Origin: Nakamurella sp. PAMC28650
GTDB taxonomy: Bacteria; Actinomycetota; Actinomycetes; Mycobacteriales; Nakamurellaceae
Direction of reading: 5' to 3'
DNA: 64,000 nt
NCBI RefSeq assembly: GCF_014303395.1
Contig: NZ_CP060298.1
Span: 4,173,001-4,237,000, forward strand
Shown here one piece after another: positions 1 through 9,331 of the stretch. Made by a program: the position numbers and the translations under genes. Every line of letters starts with the position of its first letter. Positions within the stretch are counted from its first letter, which is position 1. A model generated the notes under the pieces. It made no database searches and had not been told where the DNA came from. It worked only from the letters and a program-made list of their open reading frames with translations.

Positions 1-511
<511 letters not shown>

Positions 512-540
512 TCAGGCTGAGGTATTTGTGCGGGTGTGAT

Positions 541-555
541 GGGACGTTCGACCCT
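541..555. promoter_or_regulatory. DosR-type box (GGGACGTTCGACCCT)
   Basis: This 15-bp imperfect palindrome lies between the divergent devS-like gene (36 bp from its longest start) and the nitroreductase gene (93 bp before its ATG). It is one of the family of boxes in this window and fits the known DosR half-site layout GGGAC...GTCCC with one arm changed. It could serve either gene or both. Confidence 0.6.
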
Positions 556-647
556 AGGAGCGAGGGTCCACCCACAGAGATCGTGGTGGGAGCGAGCACA
601 AACGGCGGCGCAGAGCCCCATGGCGATGACGAGGGGACACCACACTG

Positions 648-1421
648 ATGAGCCGCACCACAGTTGCCGTCGGCACGCTGAGCGCCGAACAGGTGCAGGA
701 AGTGCTGGCGGTCGCGCAGGAGGCACCCACGCTGCACCGTTCCCGGCCCTGGCGGTTCCACTGCACGGAGACGACGATCGAGATGCTCCTGGACCTGCCA
801 CCGGACCCCTGGGGCAACGACCACGATCATCGTGAAGCCTGGGTCGCCTGCGGGGCGGCACTGCTGAACCTGAGGTTGGCGATCCGCTCGTGCGGCGCGG
901 ATCCGGTCGTGCATCTGATGCCGAAGCTGGATCGGCCGCTCCTGGTGGCCTCGTTGGAGATCGACGGACGCCGCCCGACCACCTCGGAGCGAGCCGGGCT
1001 GTCGTTGGCCGTCGGGTCGGTGAGGACGCACGTCAGGCACTTCGAAGCCGGTCCGATACCGGGTGCGCTGCTGGTGGAGTTGCGCTACGCGGCCAGGAGG
1101 GAACAGGCCTGGATTGCCCTGCTGCCCTCGTCCGCGCTGCCGGCTCTGCTGCAATTCGTCGACGAATCCGTTGAGCTGGAACTGCGCGACCGGTCGGCCC
1201 AGGTCGCGGTGATCGGCACGCTGCAGGACGATTCGGCCTCCCGCCTGCGTGCAGGTCAGGCCATGCAGCGGGTGCTGCTTACTGCCGCCCGGGCAGAACT
1301 GGGCGCACGCTTCCTCTCGATGGCACCCGATCTGCAAGCCGGTCGCGCGCGGCTGCGGCAGTCGATCGGCGGCGGCCTGTGGCCCCAGGTCCTGCTGCAG
1401 ATCGGTCGAATCGCAGCCTGA
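648..1421 (+). CDS. Acg-type nitroreductase-fold protein
   Basis: A 257-residue protein of the putative NAD(P)H nitroreductase family that includes M. tuberculosis Acg (Rv2032) and Rv3131, both DosR-regulated. The N-terminal part carries APTLHRSRPWRF, the family's version of the FMN-contact 'PSxxNxQPWRF' segment, followed by a conserved AWVACGAALLNLRLAIRSCG helix. At 257 residues it is shorter than the ~330 usual for Acg, mainly in the C-terminal half, so FMN binding or catalysis may be altered; Acg itself is thought to sequester FMN. A DosR-type box lies 93 bp upstream, and the gene converges on devR. Confidence 0.75.
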   Translation: MSRTTVAVGTLSAEQVQEVLAVAQEAPTLHRSRPWRFHCTETTIEMLLDLPPDPWGNDHDHREAWVACGAALLNLRLAIRSCGADPVVHLMPKLDRPLLVASLEIDGRRPTTSERAGLSLAVGSVRTHVRHFEAGPIPGALLVELRYAARREQAWIALLPSSALPALLQFVDESVELELRDRSAQVAVIGTLQDDSASRLRAGQAMQRVLLTAARAELGARFLSMAPDLQAGRARLRQSIGGGLWPQVLLQIGRIAA

Positions 1422-1447
1422 GCGGGCGTATGCGGGCCGGGCCGGGC

Positions 1448-2089
1448 TCAGTACCGCGAAGAGTCACGGAGTTCGGTCGCGAGCACCGCCACCTGGGTCC
1501 GTCTCTCCATTCCCAGTTTGGCCAGCAGCCTGGAAACGTAGTTCTTGACGGTCTTCTCGGCCAGATACATCCGCTCCGCGATCTGTCGGTTCGTCATGCC
1601 TTCACCGACCAGATCCAGCACGGTCCGCTCCTGTTCGGTCAGTCCAGCCAGTGGACCCGGCTCCTTGACCCCCTCACGCAGTCGCCGCATCAGAGCCGCG
1701 GCCGCCCGATTGTCCAGCAGCGACTTCCCGGCTCCGACCGTGCGGACGGCCGACAGCAGTTCCATCCCTTTGATGTCCTTGATGATGTAGCCGCCCGCCC
1801 CCGCCAGGATCGCGTCCATCATCGCCTGCTCGTCGGTGAAGGACGTCAGCATCAGGCAGTTCAGCAGGGGCATCCTGGACTTCAGCTCGCGGCAGAGCTC
1901 GATGCCGTTCCCATCCGGAAGCCGGACGTCCAGCAGCACCACATCGGGCCGGAGGGCCGGCACCCTGGCCAACGCCTGCGAAACGGTGGCCGCCTGGCCG
2001 ACGACGGTCATGTCCTCCTCGTCCTCGATCAGGTCCGCCACACCCCTGCGGACCACCTCGTGATCATCGACCAGGAAAACTTGCAGCAC
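1448..2089 (-). CDS. devR: DevR/DosR hypoxia response regulator (NarL/LuxR family)
   Basis: 213 residues. The receiver domain (about 1-120) has the acidic pair D8/D9, the phospho-acceptor D54 in [15 protein letters not shown], the T82-S83 switch region and K104 in YIIKDIKG. The C-terminal LuxR HTH (about 145-210) contains [19 protein letters not shown] and [21 protein letters not shown], which is almost identical to the DNA-recognition region of M. tuberculosis DevR. Phosphorylated DevR dimers bind DosR boxes and activate the dormancy regulon. Two abutting boxes 98-126 bp upstream suggest autoregulation together with the divergent ADH gene. The near-identity of the recognition helix explains why boxes in this window look mycobacterial. 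Annotation is secure. Confidence 0.97.
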   Translation of the reverse strand: MLQVFLVDDHEVVRRGVADLIEDEEDMTVVGQAATVSQALARVPALRPDVVLLDVRLPDGNGIELCRELKSRMPLLNCLMLTSFTDEQAMMDAILAGAGGYIIKDIKGMELLSAVRTVGAGKSLLDNRAAAALMRRLREGVKEPGPLAGLTEQERTVLDLVGEGMTNRQIAERMYLAEKTVKNYVSRLLAKLGMERRTQVAVLATELRDSSRY

Positions 2090-2186
2090 CGTGCGACTCC
2101 TTCGAATTGCGCGAACCCGTTCCGCGACGCTCCTGCGCTCGATGATGAAAGTGCCTCGACATTACCGGGTCCACATCGGCCCGGTA

Positions 2187-2215
2187 AGGGCCGAAGGTCC
2201 CGGACCTTCGGCCCT
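2187..2215. promoter_or_regulatory. Two back-to-back DosR-type boxes in the devR / ADH intergenic region
   Basis: A perfect 14-bp inverted repeat with a single-base spacer: AGGGCCGAAGGTCC at 2187-2200 and GGACCTTCGGCCCT at 2202-2215. Each arm is itself a DosR-type box, so the site offers two abutting dimer sites. It lies 98 bp before the devR start and 59 bp before the ATG at 2274, and so could drive both genes. Confidence 0.75.
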
Positions 2216-2273
2216 GCCGCCAGGGGCCTTTCGGCGATGGCCCCGAAGCCAGGGCCGGTGGCAGCATCGCCTG

Positions 2274-3272
2274 ATGCAAGCCTGGGTGGTAGCGCGCTGC
2301 GCACCGATCGACGAGGGGCCCCTGCGGCGCGTGGAGCGGGACCTGGCCGAGCCGGGACCCGGGCAGGTGCGGGTCGCCGTGACCTGCTGCGGGGTCTGCC
2401 GTACCGACCTGCACCTGGCCGAGGGCGACCTGCCCCCGCGCCGCCCGTCGGTCGTGCCCGGACACGAGGTGGTCGGCCGGGTCACGGCGCAGGGGGCCGG
2501 GTCCGTCCGGTTCGCCGTGGGCGACCGGGTGGGTGTTCCGTGGTTTGCCGGCGCCGACGGGAGCTGTCGATATTGCCGACGTGGCGACGAGAACCTTTGC
2601 TCATCATCGACTTTCACAGGATGGGACCATGATGGGGGCTACGCCGACGCCATCCTGGTCGACCAGCAATTTGCCTACCGACTGCCGGATGCCATCGAGG
2701 ACGAGCAGGCCGCTCCGCTGCTGTGCGCCGGCATCATCGGGTACCGGTCCCTGCGCGCGACCCGGATGCCGGCCGGCGGCGCGCTGGGAATCTACGGGTT
2801 CGGTGGCAGCGCCCACCTCACCGCCCAGATCGCCCTCCACCAGGGTCTCAGGGTGCATGTGCTGACCCGCGGCGAGCACAACCGCCGGTTGGCGCAGGAA
2901 CTCGGGGTCGATTCTGTCGGAGAGCAGGCCGATGCACCCCCGGAGCCGCTCGACGGCGCGATCCTGTTCGCCCCGGCCGGTGAATTGGTACCGGTCGCAT
3001 TGCGGGCCCTGGACGCCGGCGGAACGTTGGCCGTGGCCGGAATCTGGCTGTCGGCCATACCGCCGCTGGACTACGCCGGCGAACTGTTCCGGGAACGACG
3101 CCTGCGCAGTGTGACCGCGAACACCCGGCGGGACGGCGAGGAATTCCTGCAACTGGCCGAGCGGTTCAAGATCCGCGCAACCACCAGCGCCTACCCGATG
3201 GCCGAGGCACCCAGAGCGCTCTCCGATCTTGCCCATGGCCGGTTCGGCGGCGCCGCCGTGCTGCACAACTAG
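2274..3272 (+). CDS. Zinc-dependent alcohol dehydrogenase (AdhA-like)
   Basis: 332 residues, medium-chain dehydrogenase/reductase. It would oxidise alcohols or reduce aldehydes with NAD(P). Catalytic zinc ligands are in CCGVCRTDLHLAEGD and PGHEVVGRV; the nucleotide fold shows GIYGFGGSAH. The structural zinc lobe reads ADGSCRYCRRGDENLC: three of the four usual cysteines are present and the first position is Asp. The ATG at 2274 was chosen because longer in-frame starts run through the double DosR box. An aldehyde dehydrogenase follows 213 bp downstream, so the pair could carry an alcohol to its acid or run in reverse as an electron sink under hypoxia. Confidence 0.88.
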   Translation: MQAWVVARCAPIDEGPLRRVERDLAEPGPGQVRVAVTCCGVCRTDLHLAEGDLPPRRPSVVPGHEVVGRVTAQGAGSVRFAVGDRVGVPWFAGADGSCRYCRRGDENLCSSSTFTGWDHDGGYADAILVDQQFAYRLPDAIEDEQAAPLLCAGIIGYRSLRATRMPAGGALGIYGFGGSAHLTAQIALHQGLRVHVLTRGEHNRRLAQELGVDSVGEQADAPPEPLDGAILFAPAGELVPVALRALDAGGTLAVAGIWLSAIPPLDYAGELFRERRLRSVTANTRRDGEEFLQLAERFKIRATTSAYPMAEAPRALSDLAHGRFGGAAVLHN

Positions 3273-3485
3273 CGCGAAATGCCATCGCCGGCAACGTATC
3301 CGGTCGACCGGGCGGCGGTCGACCGGTTCGCGGTGTGCGATCGGAGACGCCGTAGGACGTTCGGGCCGCAGCGCAGGGTCGTTCGACTCTGCTGGACGGC
3401 GGCGGTACGGCGTTGACTCGAAGGAGTGAGGCATCACCTCTCACGCCCGCAGCAATCCGTATCGACATCGAGGAAGAAGCTCGCC

Positions 3486-5075
3486 ATGACGACCTACCTG
3501 GAACCTCCCCTGGTCAGCGGCCCGGTCACTCCGGCACCGCCCGCCGGCACCGTCTACGCCCGACCGGGCACGGCCGGGAGCATCGTGCCCCTGCGCACGA
3601 GGTACGAGAACTTCATCGGCGGCGAATGGCGAGCACCGACCAAGCGGAACTACGCCGTCGACCTCGCGCCGGCCACCGGCCTGCCGATCGCAGAATTCGC
3701 CCGCTCCACGGTCGAGGACATCGACCTGGCCGTCGCAGCGGCGACCAGGGCATTTCCGGCCTGGGCCGCCACCACCACGACCGACCGGGCGGCCGTGCTG
3801 AATGCGATCGCCGATCAACTCCAGGCCCACCTGGAACAGATCGCCGTGTTGGAATCCTGGGAGAACGGAAAGCCCGTCCGCGAGACCCTGGGAGCGGACA
3901 TTCCCTTGGCCATCGACCATTTCCGGTACTTCGCGGCCGCCATCCGTACCCAGCAGGGCAGCATCAAGAAGCTGTCGGCCAACCTCGTCTCCTACCACTT
4001 CTTCGAGCCGATCGGCGTGGTCGCCCAGATCATCCCGTGGAATTTCCCGATTCTGATGGCCGCCTGGAAGCTGGCCCCGGCACTGGCCGCGGGCAACACG
4101 GTGGTGCTAAAACCCGCGAGTGCCACCCCGATCTCGATCCTGTACGTGATGGAACTGATCCAGGACATCCTGCCCCCGGGCGTCATCAACATCGTCAACG
4201 GGAGCGGGGCAGCTCTCGGCCGACCGCTGGTAGAGCACGACGGGGTCGGCAAGGTCGCGTTCACCGGATCCACCTCGACCGGTCGCGAGATCATGGGCTA
4301 CGCCATCAAGAACATCATTCCCTCCACGATGGAACTGGGCGGCAAATCGCCGAACGTCTTCTTCGACGACGTCGCCCGCTACCGGGATGACTTCTACACG
4401 AAGGCAATCGAGGGCTTCACCATGTTCGCCCTCAACAAGGGCGAAATCTGCTCCTGCCCCTCGCGTGCACTGCTGCAGAACGGCCTCGTCAACGGAGACT
4501 TCCTGCACGACGCCGTCGACCGGGTGAAGCGCATCGTGGTCGGCGACCCACTGGACACCGCCACCGAGATGGGCCCGCAGAACAGCCTGGACCAGATGGA
4601 GAAGATCGGCGTCTACCTCAAGCTCGGTCCGCAGGAGGGCGCGAAGGTCCTCACCGGCGGAGCGCCCGCAGAGATGTCGGGCGACCTGGCGGGCGGCTAC
4701 TTCATCCAGCCGACGGTCTTCCAGGGGACGAACGACATGCGGGTCTTCCAGGAGGAGATCTTCGGCCCGGTCGTCACGGTGGCGTCCTTCGGCGACTACG
4801 ACGACGCCATCGGCATTGCCAACGACACCATCTACGGGCTCGGCTCCGGCGTGTGGAGCCGCGACACAGACCTGACCTATCGGGCCAGCCAGGACATCAA
4901 GGCCGGACGCGTCTGGGTCAATACCTACAACCAGTACCCGGCTGGCGCCGGGTTCGGCGGCTACAAGCAGTCCGGATATGGCCGCGAAACGGATCAGCAG
5001 ACCCTCAGCAACTACCAGGAGGTCAAGAACGTGCTGTCGAACCACGACCCGAAGGCGCTCGGCTTCTTCGTCTGA
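3486..5075 (+). CDS. NAD(P)-dependent aldehyde dehydrogenase (acetaldehyde dehydrogenase-like)
   Basis: 529 residues, slightly long for the ~505-residue ExaC/AldA group. Visible motifs are the oxyanion-hole segment [14 protein letters not shown], the cofactor-binding [10 protein letters not shown], the general base in MELGGKSPN and the catalytic cysteine region [11 protein letters not shown], followed by EEIFGPVV and the C-terminal [10 protein letters not shown]. The start ATG at 3486 follows a GAGGAAGAAG ribosome site. The first ~35 residues are a Pro-rich extension. It lies behind the alcohol dehydrogenase gene, which suggests acetaldehyde or another short aldehyde as substrate. The intergenic region has only weak DosR-like sequence. 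Confidence 0.92.
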   Translation: MTTYLEPPLVSGPVTPAPPAGTVYARPGTAGSIVPLRTRYENFIGGEWRAPTKRNYAVDLAPATGLPIAEFARSTVEDIDLAVAAATRAFPAWAATTTTDRAAVLNAIADQLQAHLEQIAVLESWENGKPVRETLGADIPLAIDHFRYFAAAIRTQQGSIKKLSANLVSYHFFEPIGVVAQIIPWNFPILMAAWKLAPALAAGNTVVLKPASATPISILYVMELIQDILPPGVINIVNGSGAALGRPLVEHDGVGKVAFTGSTSTGREIMGYAIKNIIPSTMELGGKSPNVFFDDVARYRDDFYTKAIEGFTMFALNKGEICSCPSRALLQNGLVNGDFLHDAVDRVKRIVVGDPLDTATEMGPQNSLDQMEKIGVYLKLGPQEGAKVLTGGAPAEMSGDLAGGYFIQPTVFQGTNDMRVFQEEIFGPVVTVASFGDYDDAIGIANDTIYGLGSGVWSRDTDLTYRASQDIKAGRVWVNTYNQYPAGAGFGGYKQSGYGRETDQQTLSNYQEVKNVLSNHDPKALGFFV

Positions 5076-5166
5076 CCGTGCGATCCGACAGGCGACGACC
5101 TCGCCAGGCGGCTCGATCCCATCCGGACGGGCCGCCTTCGGAGCGGGTGAGGTGAGGAGGTTCGAC

Positions 5167-6084
5167 GTGACCGTTCTGAACGACATGGGTACCTGGGCCA
5201 GGGGCAACGGACTGCAGATCGTGCTGCTGGTCCTGGGGTCGATCCTGCTCGGACGGATGGTCAGGTGGACTTCGACCAGGATCACCGAGCGAATCGACGC
5301 TCGTAGCGACGGTGACGACGCGCTCGTCAAGTCCGAGGCGGCGAAGCATCGACACGTGTTGGCACAGGTGATTTCCTGGACGGTGCTGGTCGTCGTCTAC
5401 GCCATCGCGGGCGTGCTCGTGATCGAGCTCCTCGGTGTCCCGTTGGCCGGATTCGTCGCGCCCGCCACGGTCATCGGGGTGGCGCTGGGATTCGGAGCCC
5501 AACGTGTGGTGCAGGACCTGCTGACCGGATTCTTCGTGATCGCCGAGCGCCAGTACGGCTTCGGTGACCTGATCCGCATGTCGGTCATCGGAGTCCCGGT
5601 GCCGGTGCTGGGCACCGTGGAGGACGTCACCCTGCGGGTCACCACCGTCCGGTCGACCAACGGCGAGGTGGTCATCACCCCCAACGGCCAGATCGTGCAG
5701 GTGACGAATCTGTCCCGGGACTGGGCCAGGGCCGTCATCGATGTGCCGGTCCCCGCAACCGCGGACGTGACCAAGGTCAGTGAGCTGCTCCGACAGGTCG
5801 GGCTGGCGGCGTTCGCGGACCGCGAGCTGCAACCGCTCCTGTTGGATGCGCCGACGGTGATGGGCGTCGAGTCGCTGGAAGTCGACCAGTTCAAGATTCG
5901 ACTCGTGGCGAGAACGCTTCCGGGTAAACAGTTCGAGGTCGGCCGCGCGCTGCGGATGCGCATCACCGGAACTCTATCGCAGGCGGGCATCAACCTGCCT
6001 GCCGCGTTGGACACGAGTGCGTTGGACACCAGTGCGCCGGACGCGGTCGCCCTGGACGCCGCGACGCCGGTGACCACCTCATGA
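5167..6084 (+). CDS. MscS-family mechanosensitive ion channel
   Basis: 305 residues with a GTG start directly behind GAGGTGAGGAGG (5149-5160). Hydrophobic helices are at about 14-32 and 62-90. The pore-lining TM3 and beta-domain signature follow (FVAPATVIGVALGFGAQRVVQDLLTGFFVIAERQYGFGDLI), then VTLRVTTVRSTNGEVVITPNGQI of the MscS beta domain. The family opens on membrane tension to release solutes. The C-terminus ends in an imperfect LDTSALDTSAPDAVALDAATP repeat. It overlaps the next gene by ATGA, so the two are probably translated together. Confidence 0.93.
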   Translation: MTVLNDMGTWARGNGLQIVLLVLGSILLGRMVRWTSTRITERIDARSDGDDALVKSEAAKHRHVLAQVISWTVLVVVYAIAGVLVIELLGVPLAGFVAPATVIGVALGFGAQRVVQDLLTGFFVIAERQYGFGDLIRMSVIGVPVPVLGTVEDVTLRVTTVRSTNGEVVITPNGQIVQVTNLSRDWARAVIDVPVPATADVTKVSELLRQVGLAAFADRELQPLLLDAPTVMGVESLEVDQFKIRLVARTLPGKQFEVGRALRMRITGTLSQAGINLPAALDTSALDTSAPDAVALDAATPVTTS

Positions 6085-6602
6085 GGCGGCCGCGCAACGG
6101 CCCGCGCACGTCGACGGTCGCCCTCCTCGGCTGCTTCCTTGCGGTGCTGGCCACGTATCTGCTCGTGCGACCCGCTCCGGCTGCGGTGCCGGCGCCCACC
6201 TACGTGGTGGGCATCGTGAGTACACCACCGCCGACGTCGCCACCTTCCGACCCGACCACCACACCTACTGCTGGGAAACGGGTTTCGGTCAGTTCTTCCC
6301 CACCGTCGACTGTTCCTCCCACCACCCGGGCCGGCACGGGGCGGTCGTCCGGACCAGCGCCCGCTGCCCCGTCCACGTTCGCTCCGACCACGACGCCGGA
6401 CACCTCGGCCACGCCGAGAGCGACGACGCCCGCGACCACCGGGGCCCTCACGAGTGCAGCTCTGCCCGGCACCTCGGGAAGTTCTCTCCCGTCCTCCGGA
6501 AAGGTTCCCTCCGGCCAGGTCCCCCTGACGACGTCGACGCCGGGGCGGGCCGGCCCCTCCGGCGCCACGGCCGCCACCGCCGCGCCCCGTGTGACGCAAT
6601 AG
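6081..6602 (+). CDS. Membrane-anchored Ser/Thr/Pro-rich protein of unknown function
   Basis: 173 residues. A basic start (MRRPRNGPRTS) and one hydrophobic segment (about 12-30) would anchor or export the protein; the remainder is almost entirely Ser, Thr, Pro, Ala and Gly with no folded domain, typical of a wall-spanning stalk. It begins in a 4-bp ATGA overlap with the mscS-type gene, which supports that it is real and co-translated. No family recognised. Biased composition means the opposite strand also shows open frames here, which I judge to be shadows. Confidence 0.6.
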   Translation: MRRPRNGPRTSTVALLGCFLAVLATYLLVRPAPAAVPAPTYVVGIVSTPPPTSPPSDPTTTPTAGKRVSVSSSPPSTVPPTTRAGTGRSSGPAPAAPSTFAPTTTPDTSATPRATTPATTGALTSAALPGTSGSSLPSSGKVPSGQVPLTTSTPGRAGPSGATAATAAPRVTQ

Positions 6603-6669
6603 CGGGATGCGCCTCCCTCGCCGACAAACAGGCCTTCATCCACGACATCCGGGCAGGCCCAGGGTCCTG

Positions 6670-6684
6670 GGGACCTTTGGCACT
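6670..6684. promoter_or_regulatory. DosR-type box (GGGACCTTTGGCACT)
   Basis: The site matches the window's box consensus in all but two positions of the right arm. It lies 97 bp before the ATG of the PNPOx-like gene, in a 179-bp gap that otherwise shows only a likely promoter region. Confidence 0.55.
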
Positions 6685-6781
6685 GTCGGGACAACACCCG
6701 GCCACCTACCGTGAGGCTCTACCCACCAGTCCGTCGGCGGGCTCCGTACCCCGTCACCAGATCCTCAAGAAGGACAACGCA

Positions 6782-7219
6782 ATGACGACATCTGCAAGAC
6801 CGATCGATCATTCGGGGCTAGAGGTATTGACGATCGCGGACTGCCTCTACCACCTCGGCACCGCGCGGGTCGGCCGCGTCGCGTTCGTGTCAGACGGGCA
6901 CCCGGTCATCCTGCCGGTCAACCACGGGATGGATGGCGACGAGGTGGTGTTCCGGACGAACATCGGGTCGAAACTGTCTGCGGCCCAGCAGGAACTTCCG
7001 GTCGCGTTCGAGGTCGACGGCATCGACGCCGACCGCCGCGCAGGTTGGAGTGTGCTGGTACGCGGCACCGCCCGGACCGTCGAAGATCCGGACGAGGTCG
7101 CCGCCCTCTACCAACTCGGCATCTGGCCGTGGGCCGATACGGTCCGCCGCGGCCATTGGGTGCGAATCCTGACCCACGAGATCACCGGCCGCAAGATCGT
7201 CCACGACTCGGTGGCCTGA
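6782..7219 (+). CDS. Pyridoxamine 5'-phosphate oxidase-like flavin-binding protein
   Basis: 145 residues, the size of single-domain split-barrel PNPOx-like proteins. LxxxxVGRVAFVSDGHPVILPVNHGMDGDEVVFRT is the classic N-terminal half of the barrel that in relatives binds FMN, haem or F420, and WSVLVRGTARTVEDPDE is the second conserved strand pair. M. tuberculosis Rv0080, a DosR-regulon gene, belongs to the same fold. Cofactor cannot be deduced. The ATG at 6782 was chosen over an upstream start because it has AAGAAGGA before it and the upstream extension has no family features. It is probably co-transcribed with the USP gene 72 bp downstream. Confidence 0.85.
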   Translation: MTTSARPIDHSGLEVLTIADCLYHLGTARVGRVAFVSDGHPVILPVNHGMDGDEVVFRTNIGSKLSAAQQELPVAFEVDGIDADRRAGWSVLVRGTARTVEDPDEVAALYQLGIWPWADTVRRGHWVRILTHEITGRKIVHDSVA

Positions 7220-7291
7220 CGGCGCACCCGGGGAGTCCGCGAGCCTCGCCGGTGGACCGCCCCGGACCCCGCACCCCCGAGCAGGAAGAGG

Positions 7292-8212
7292 TTGAACTTG
7301 AACGGCCCCGAGAATGTGATCATCGTCGGTATCGACGGATCGCCCGCCGCGCAGGCCGCACTGACGTGGGCGGCGAAGGACGCGAGCCGGCGAAAGGCTG
7401 CGTTGCATCTGGTGCAGTCCTTCTTCGTCTCCATCGAGTATGCGGGTCCTGGCATGATGGTTCCGCCCCAGGTATTCGACGATGCCCGGAAATGGGCCCA
7501 GCGTTCTCTGCGCGACGCCCGGACCGATGCCCTGAGAGTCGATCCTGATCTGGTGGTCATGACCACCGTGCATGCGGAGAGACCTTTCGTCGCACTGCGC
7601 AACGCCTCGAAGAATGCGTTGATGACGGTGGTCGGTTCCCGCGGTATGGGCATGATGAGCGAGATCCTGCTGGGATCTGTCGCGATGAACCTGGCCACTC
7701 ATGCCCATTCGCCGGTCGTTGTGGTGCACGCTGATCCGGATGGCGACCCACCCCCGGCGCCGGCCGCGCCCCATGCTCCGGTGATGGTCGGTCTGGACGG
7801 GTCCCCGGAATCCGACGTTGCCCTGGCCTTCGCTCTGGAGGAGGCGTCCCTCCGGGGTGCGCCACTGGTGGCCGTGCACGGCTGGGACGACGCGCCGCTC
7901 AACGGGTTCCAGCGGGTCTATGCGCTGGAAATGGACCGTACCGTCATCGACGAGGACGAACGACGTCTGCTGGCCGAACAGCTGGCCGGGTCCGCGACCA
8001 GATATCCGGACGTCAAGATCCGACAATTGGTCGAGCGCGGGCACGCCGGCGCCTCGTTGCTGCGCACCTCGCAGGACATCCCTCCCTGCCTCCTGGTCGT
8101 CGGGTCGCGCGGACGGGGCGGATTCGCCGGTCTGCTGCTGGGTTCGACCAGCCATCGCCTGGTCATCCACGCGGCGTGTCCGGTGGCCGTCGTGCGCATC
8201 GAGCAGCCATAG
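7292..8212 (+). CDS. Tandem-domain universal stress protein
   Basis: 306 residues with two USP domains (about 8-150 and 158-305), like DosR-regulated Rv2623, Rv1996 and Rv2005c. Each domain begins with a VGIDGSP/VGLDGSP strand and has an ATP-binding glycine loop: VVGSRGMGMMSEILLGSVAMNL in the first and VVGSRGRGGFAGLLLGSTSHRL in the second. Such proteins bind ATP and restrain growth in dormancy in mycobacteria. The start is TTG at 7292, after GGAAGAGG; a second TTG at 7298 is possible. It probably shares the transcript of the upstream PNPOx-like gene. Confidence 0.93.
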   Translation: MNLNGPENVIIVGIDGSPAAQAALTWAAKDASRRKAALHLVQSFFVSIEYAGPGMMVPPQVFDDARKWAQRSLRDARTDALRVDPDLVVMTTVHAERPFVALRNASKNALMTVVGSRGMGMMSEILLGSVAMNLATHAHSPVVVVHADPDGDPPPAPAAPHAPVMVGLDGSPESDVALAFALEEASLRGAPLVAVHGWDDAPLNGFQRVYALEMDRTVIDEDERRLLAEQLAGSATRYPDVKIRQLVERGHAGASLLRTSQDIPPCLLVVGSRGRGGFAGLLLGSTSHRLVIHAACPVAVVRIEQP

Positions 8213-8561
8213 GCAGCCAATCACCCCCCGCAGCGCGCCGGCACCGGCGTCAATCCCCTTCCTGCACTCAGACGATCTGAACAGTCCTGCGTGACCACCG
8301 AGATCAGACCACCTCTGGTCTGAGACGTAGATCCGCCACCGCCGCATTCTTCGACGTAGCGGCGATCGGTGCTGGAGTCTCGGGGTGGGCGATGCCGACG
8401 GTCGATCCTTTCGCTCGGCATCGTTCATGGTCGAAGCCGAGCGGGTCGCCAGGCAGTGGTCGAGGCCGATGGATCTTTCGAGCTGTCGAGGGCGGTACCG
8501 TCGTCGGGAGAGCAGGACGCGTGACACCGCCCGAGGTGCCGCCGTGCCGAGAGGACCGGAC
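8213..8561. other. Intergenic region with an inverted repeat at 8304-8323
   Basis: The 349-bp gap holds a 7-bp perfect inverted repeat, TCAGACC and GGTCTGA, with a 6-base loop. No U-run follows, so it is at best a weak terminator for the USP gene or a protein-binding site. An open frame extends from 8385 into the next gene but its first 59 codons are unlike protein sequence. No DosR-type box is seen. Confidence 0.35.
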
Positions 8562-8975
8562 ATGACCTCAGTCGATGGCGCTTCCGAGCGCGACAACGGA
8601 CGACGCGAACGAGCCGTGGACGCGCGGGAAACTTTGGCCGAACAGCGCGAATCAGCACTGGACGAGCGTGAAGCACGTGCGGACGGACAGGAAGACGCAC
8701 CGGCCGAGCGAGCTGTCAAAGCCCAGGAAATCCTGGCCCTGGCGGACGAGAGAGACCTGCGCGCGGACGGACGGGACCTCGAAGCGGACAAGCGTGAACA
8801 GACGGCAAGCCTGCAGTCCTTCCTGCACGACCGTCAAGGTCGCGACGACGGTCATGACGCGGCGCACAAGGCCAGGGTGTCGTCCGCGCTCGACAGATTG
8901 GACTCGAAGATCGACCGGAAGTCCTCCGCCGAAGACAGGTCCGCGCTCGTCGGCGACTCGGCTGCAGAACGTTGA
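8562..8975 (+). CDS. Small, highly charged coiled-coil-like protein
   Basis: 137 residues, dominated by Arg, Asp, Glu and Ala in a loose repeat of the type ERxxAxDxRExL (RRERAVDARETLAEQRESALDE, DERDLRADGRDLEADKRE). This pattern gives long amphipathic helices and resembles the 'ADxRE' linkers of some actinobacterial signalling proteins, but no catalytic domain is attached. ATG at 8562 follows GAGAGGACC; a longer frame from 8385 exists but looks non-coding. Function unknown. Moderate confidence that it is translated, because codon third positions remain GC-rich through the charged part. Confidence 0.5.
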   Translation: MTSVDGASERDNGRRERAVDARETLAEQRESALDEREARADGQEDAPAERAVKAQEILALADERDLRADGRDLEADKREQTASLQSFLHDRQGRDDGHDAAHKARVSSALDRLDSKIDRKSSAEDRSALVGDSAAER

Positions 8976-9331
8976 ACCTGTTCGGAACCTGTTCCGCGTA
9001 AGCGTCGAGGCGTCGCCCCGGGTCGACGGGCCAGAGCAGAATCGCCCGGTTGAATGCCCGGTTGAATAATGTGCGGTATCGAGTCTGCTAACCGTCAGAA
9101 CGATTTCATGCTCTACGTAAGCGTTTCAAGACGCCGGTGATCTCGTCGATCGCGAGGACCTCCGGGACCTCGGGGCTGCGGTCTCGACCTTCGCATCGTC
9201 CCCGGAGGCGACGATCACCACTGTGCGTCAGCAAATTCAACGACCGCGACTACAACTCGAAGACCGCAGCAATTGCTCGACCAGCCACGGTCTACCGTTC
9301 AGTCGTACCCCAGCGAAAGGGGGAGCATGCC
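8976..9331. other. Intergenic region with a 12-bp tandem repeat at 9044-9067
   Basis: GCCCGGTTGAAT occurs twice head-to-tail (9044-9055 and 9056-9067). The following ~70 bp are AT-richer than the surroundings (around 9066-9125), which would suit a promoter for the gene at 9332. No clear DosR-type box was found although the M. tuberculosis counterpart of that gene is DosR-regulated. Confidence 0.4.

Noticed and set aside
3354-3390. Weak DosR-like strings before the aldehyde dehydrogenase (around 3354 and 3375)
   Set aside because: Each departs from the consensus at several positions and lacks symmetry; not strong enough to call.
5397-6599. Long minus-strand frame opposite the MscS and Ser/Thr/Pro-rich genes
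   Set aside because: Arg/Gly-rich shadow caused by GC-biased third positions of the plus-strand genes.
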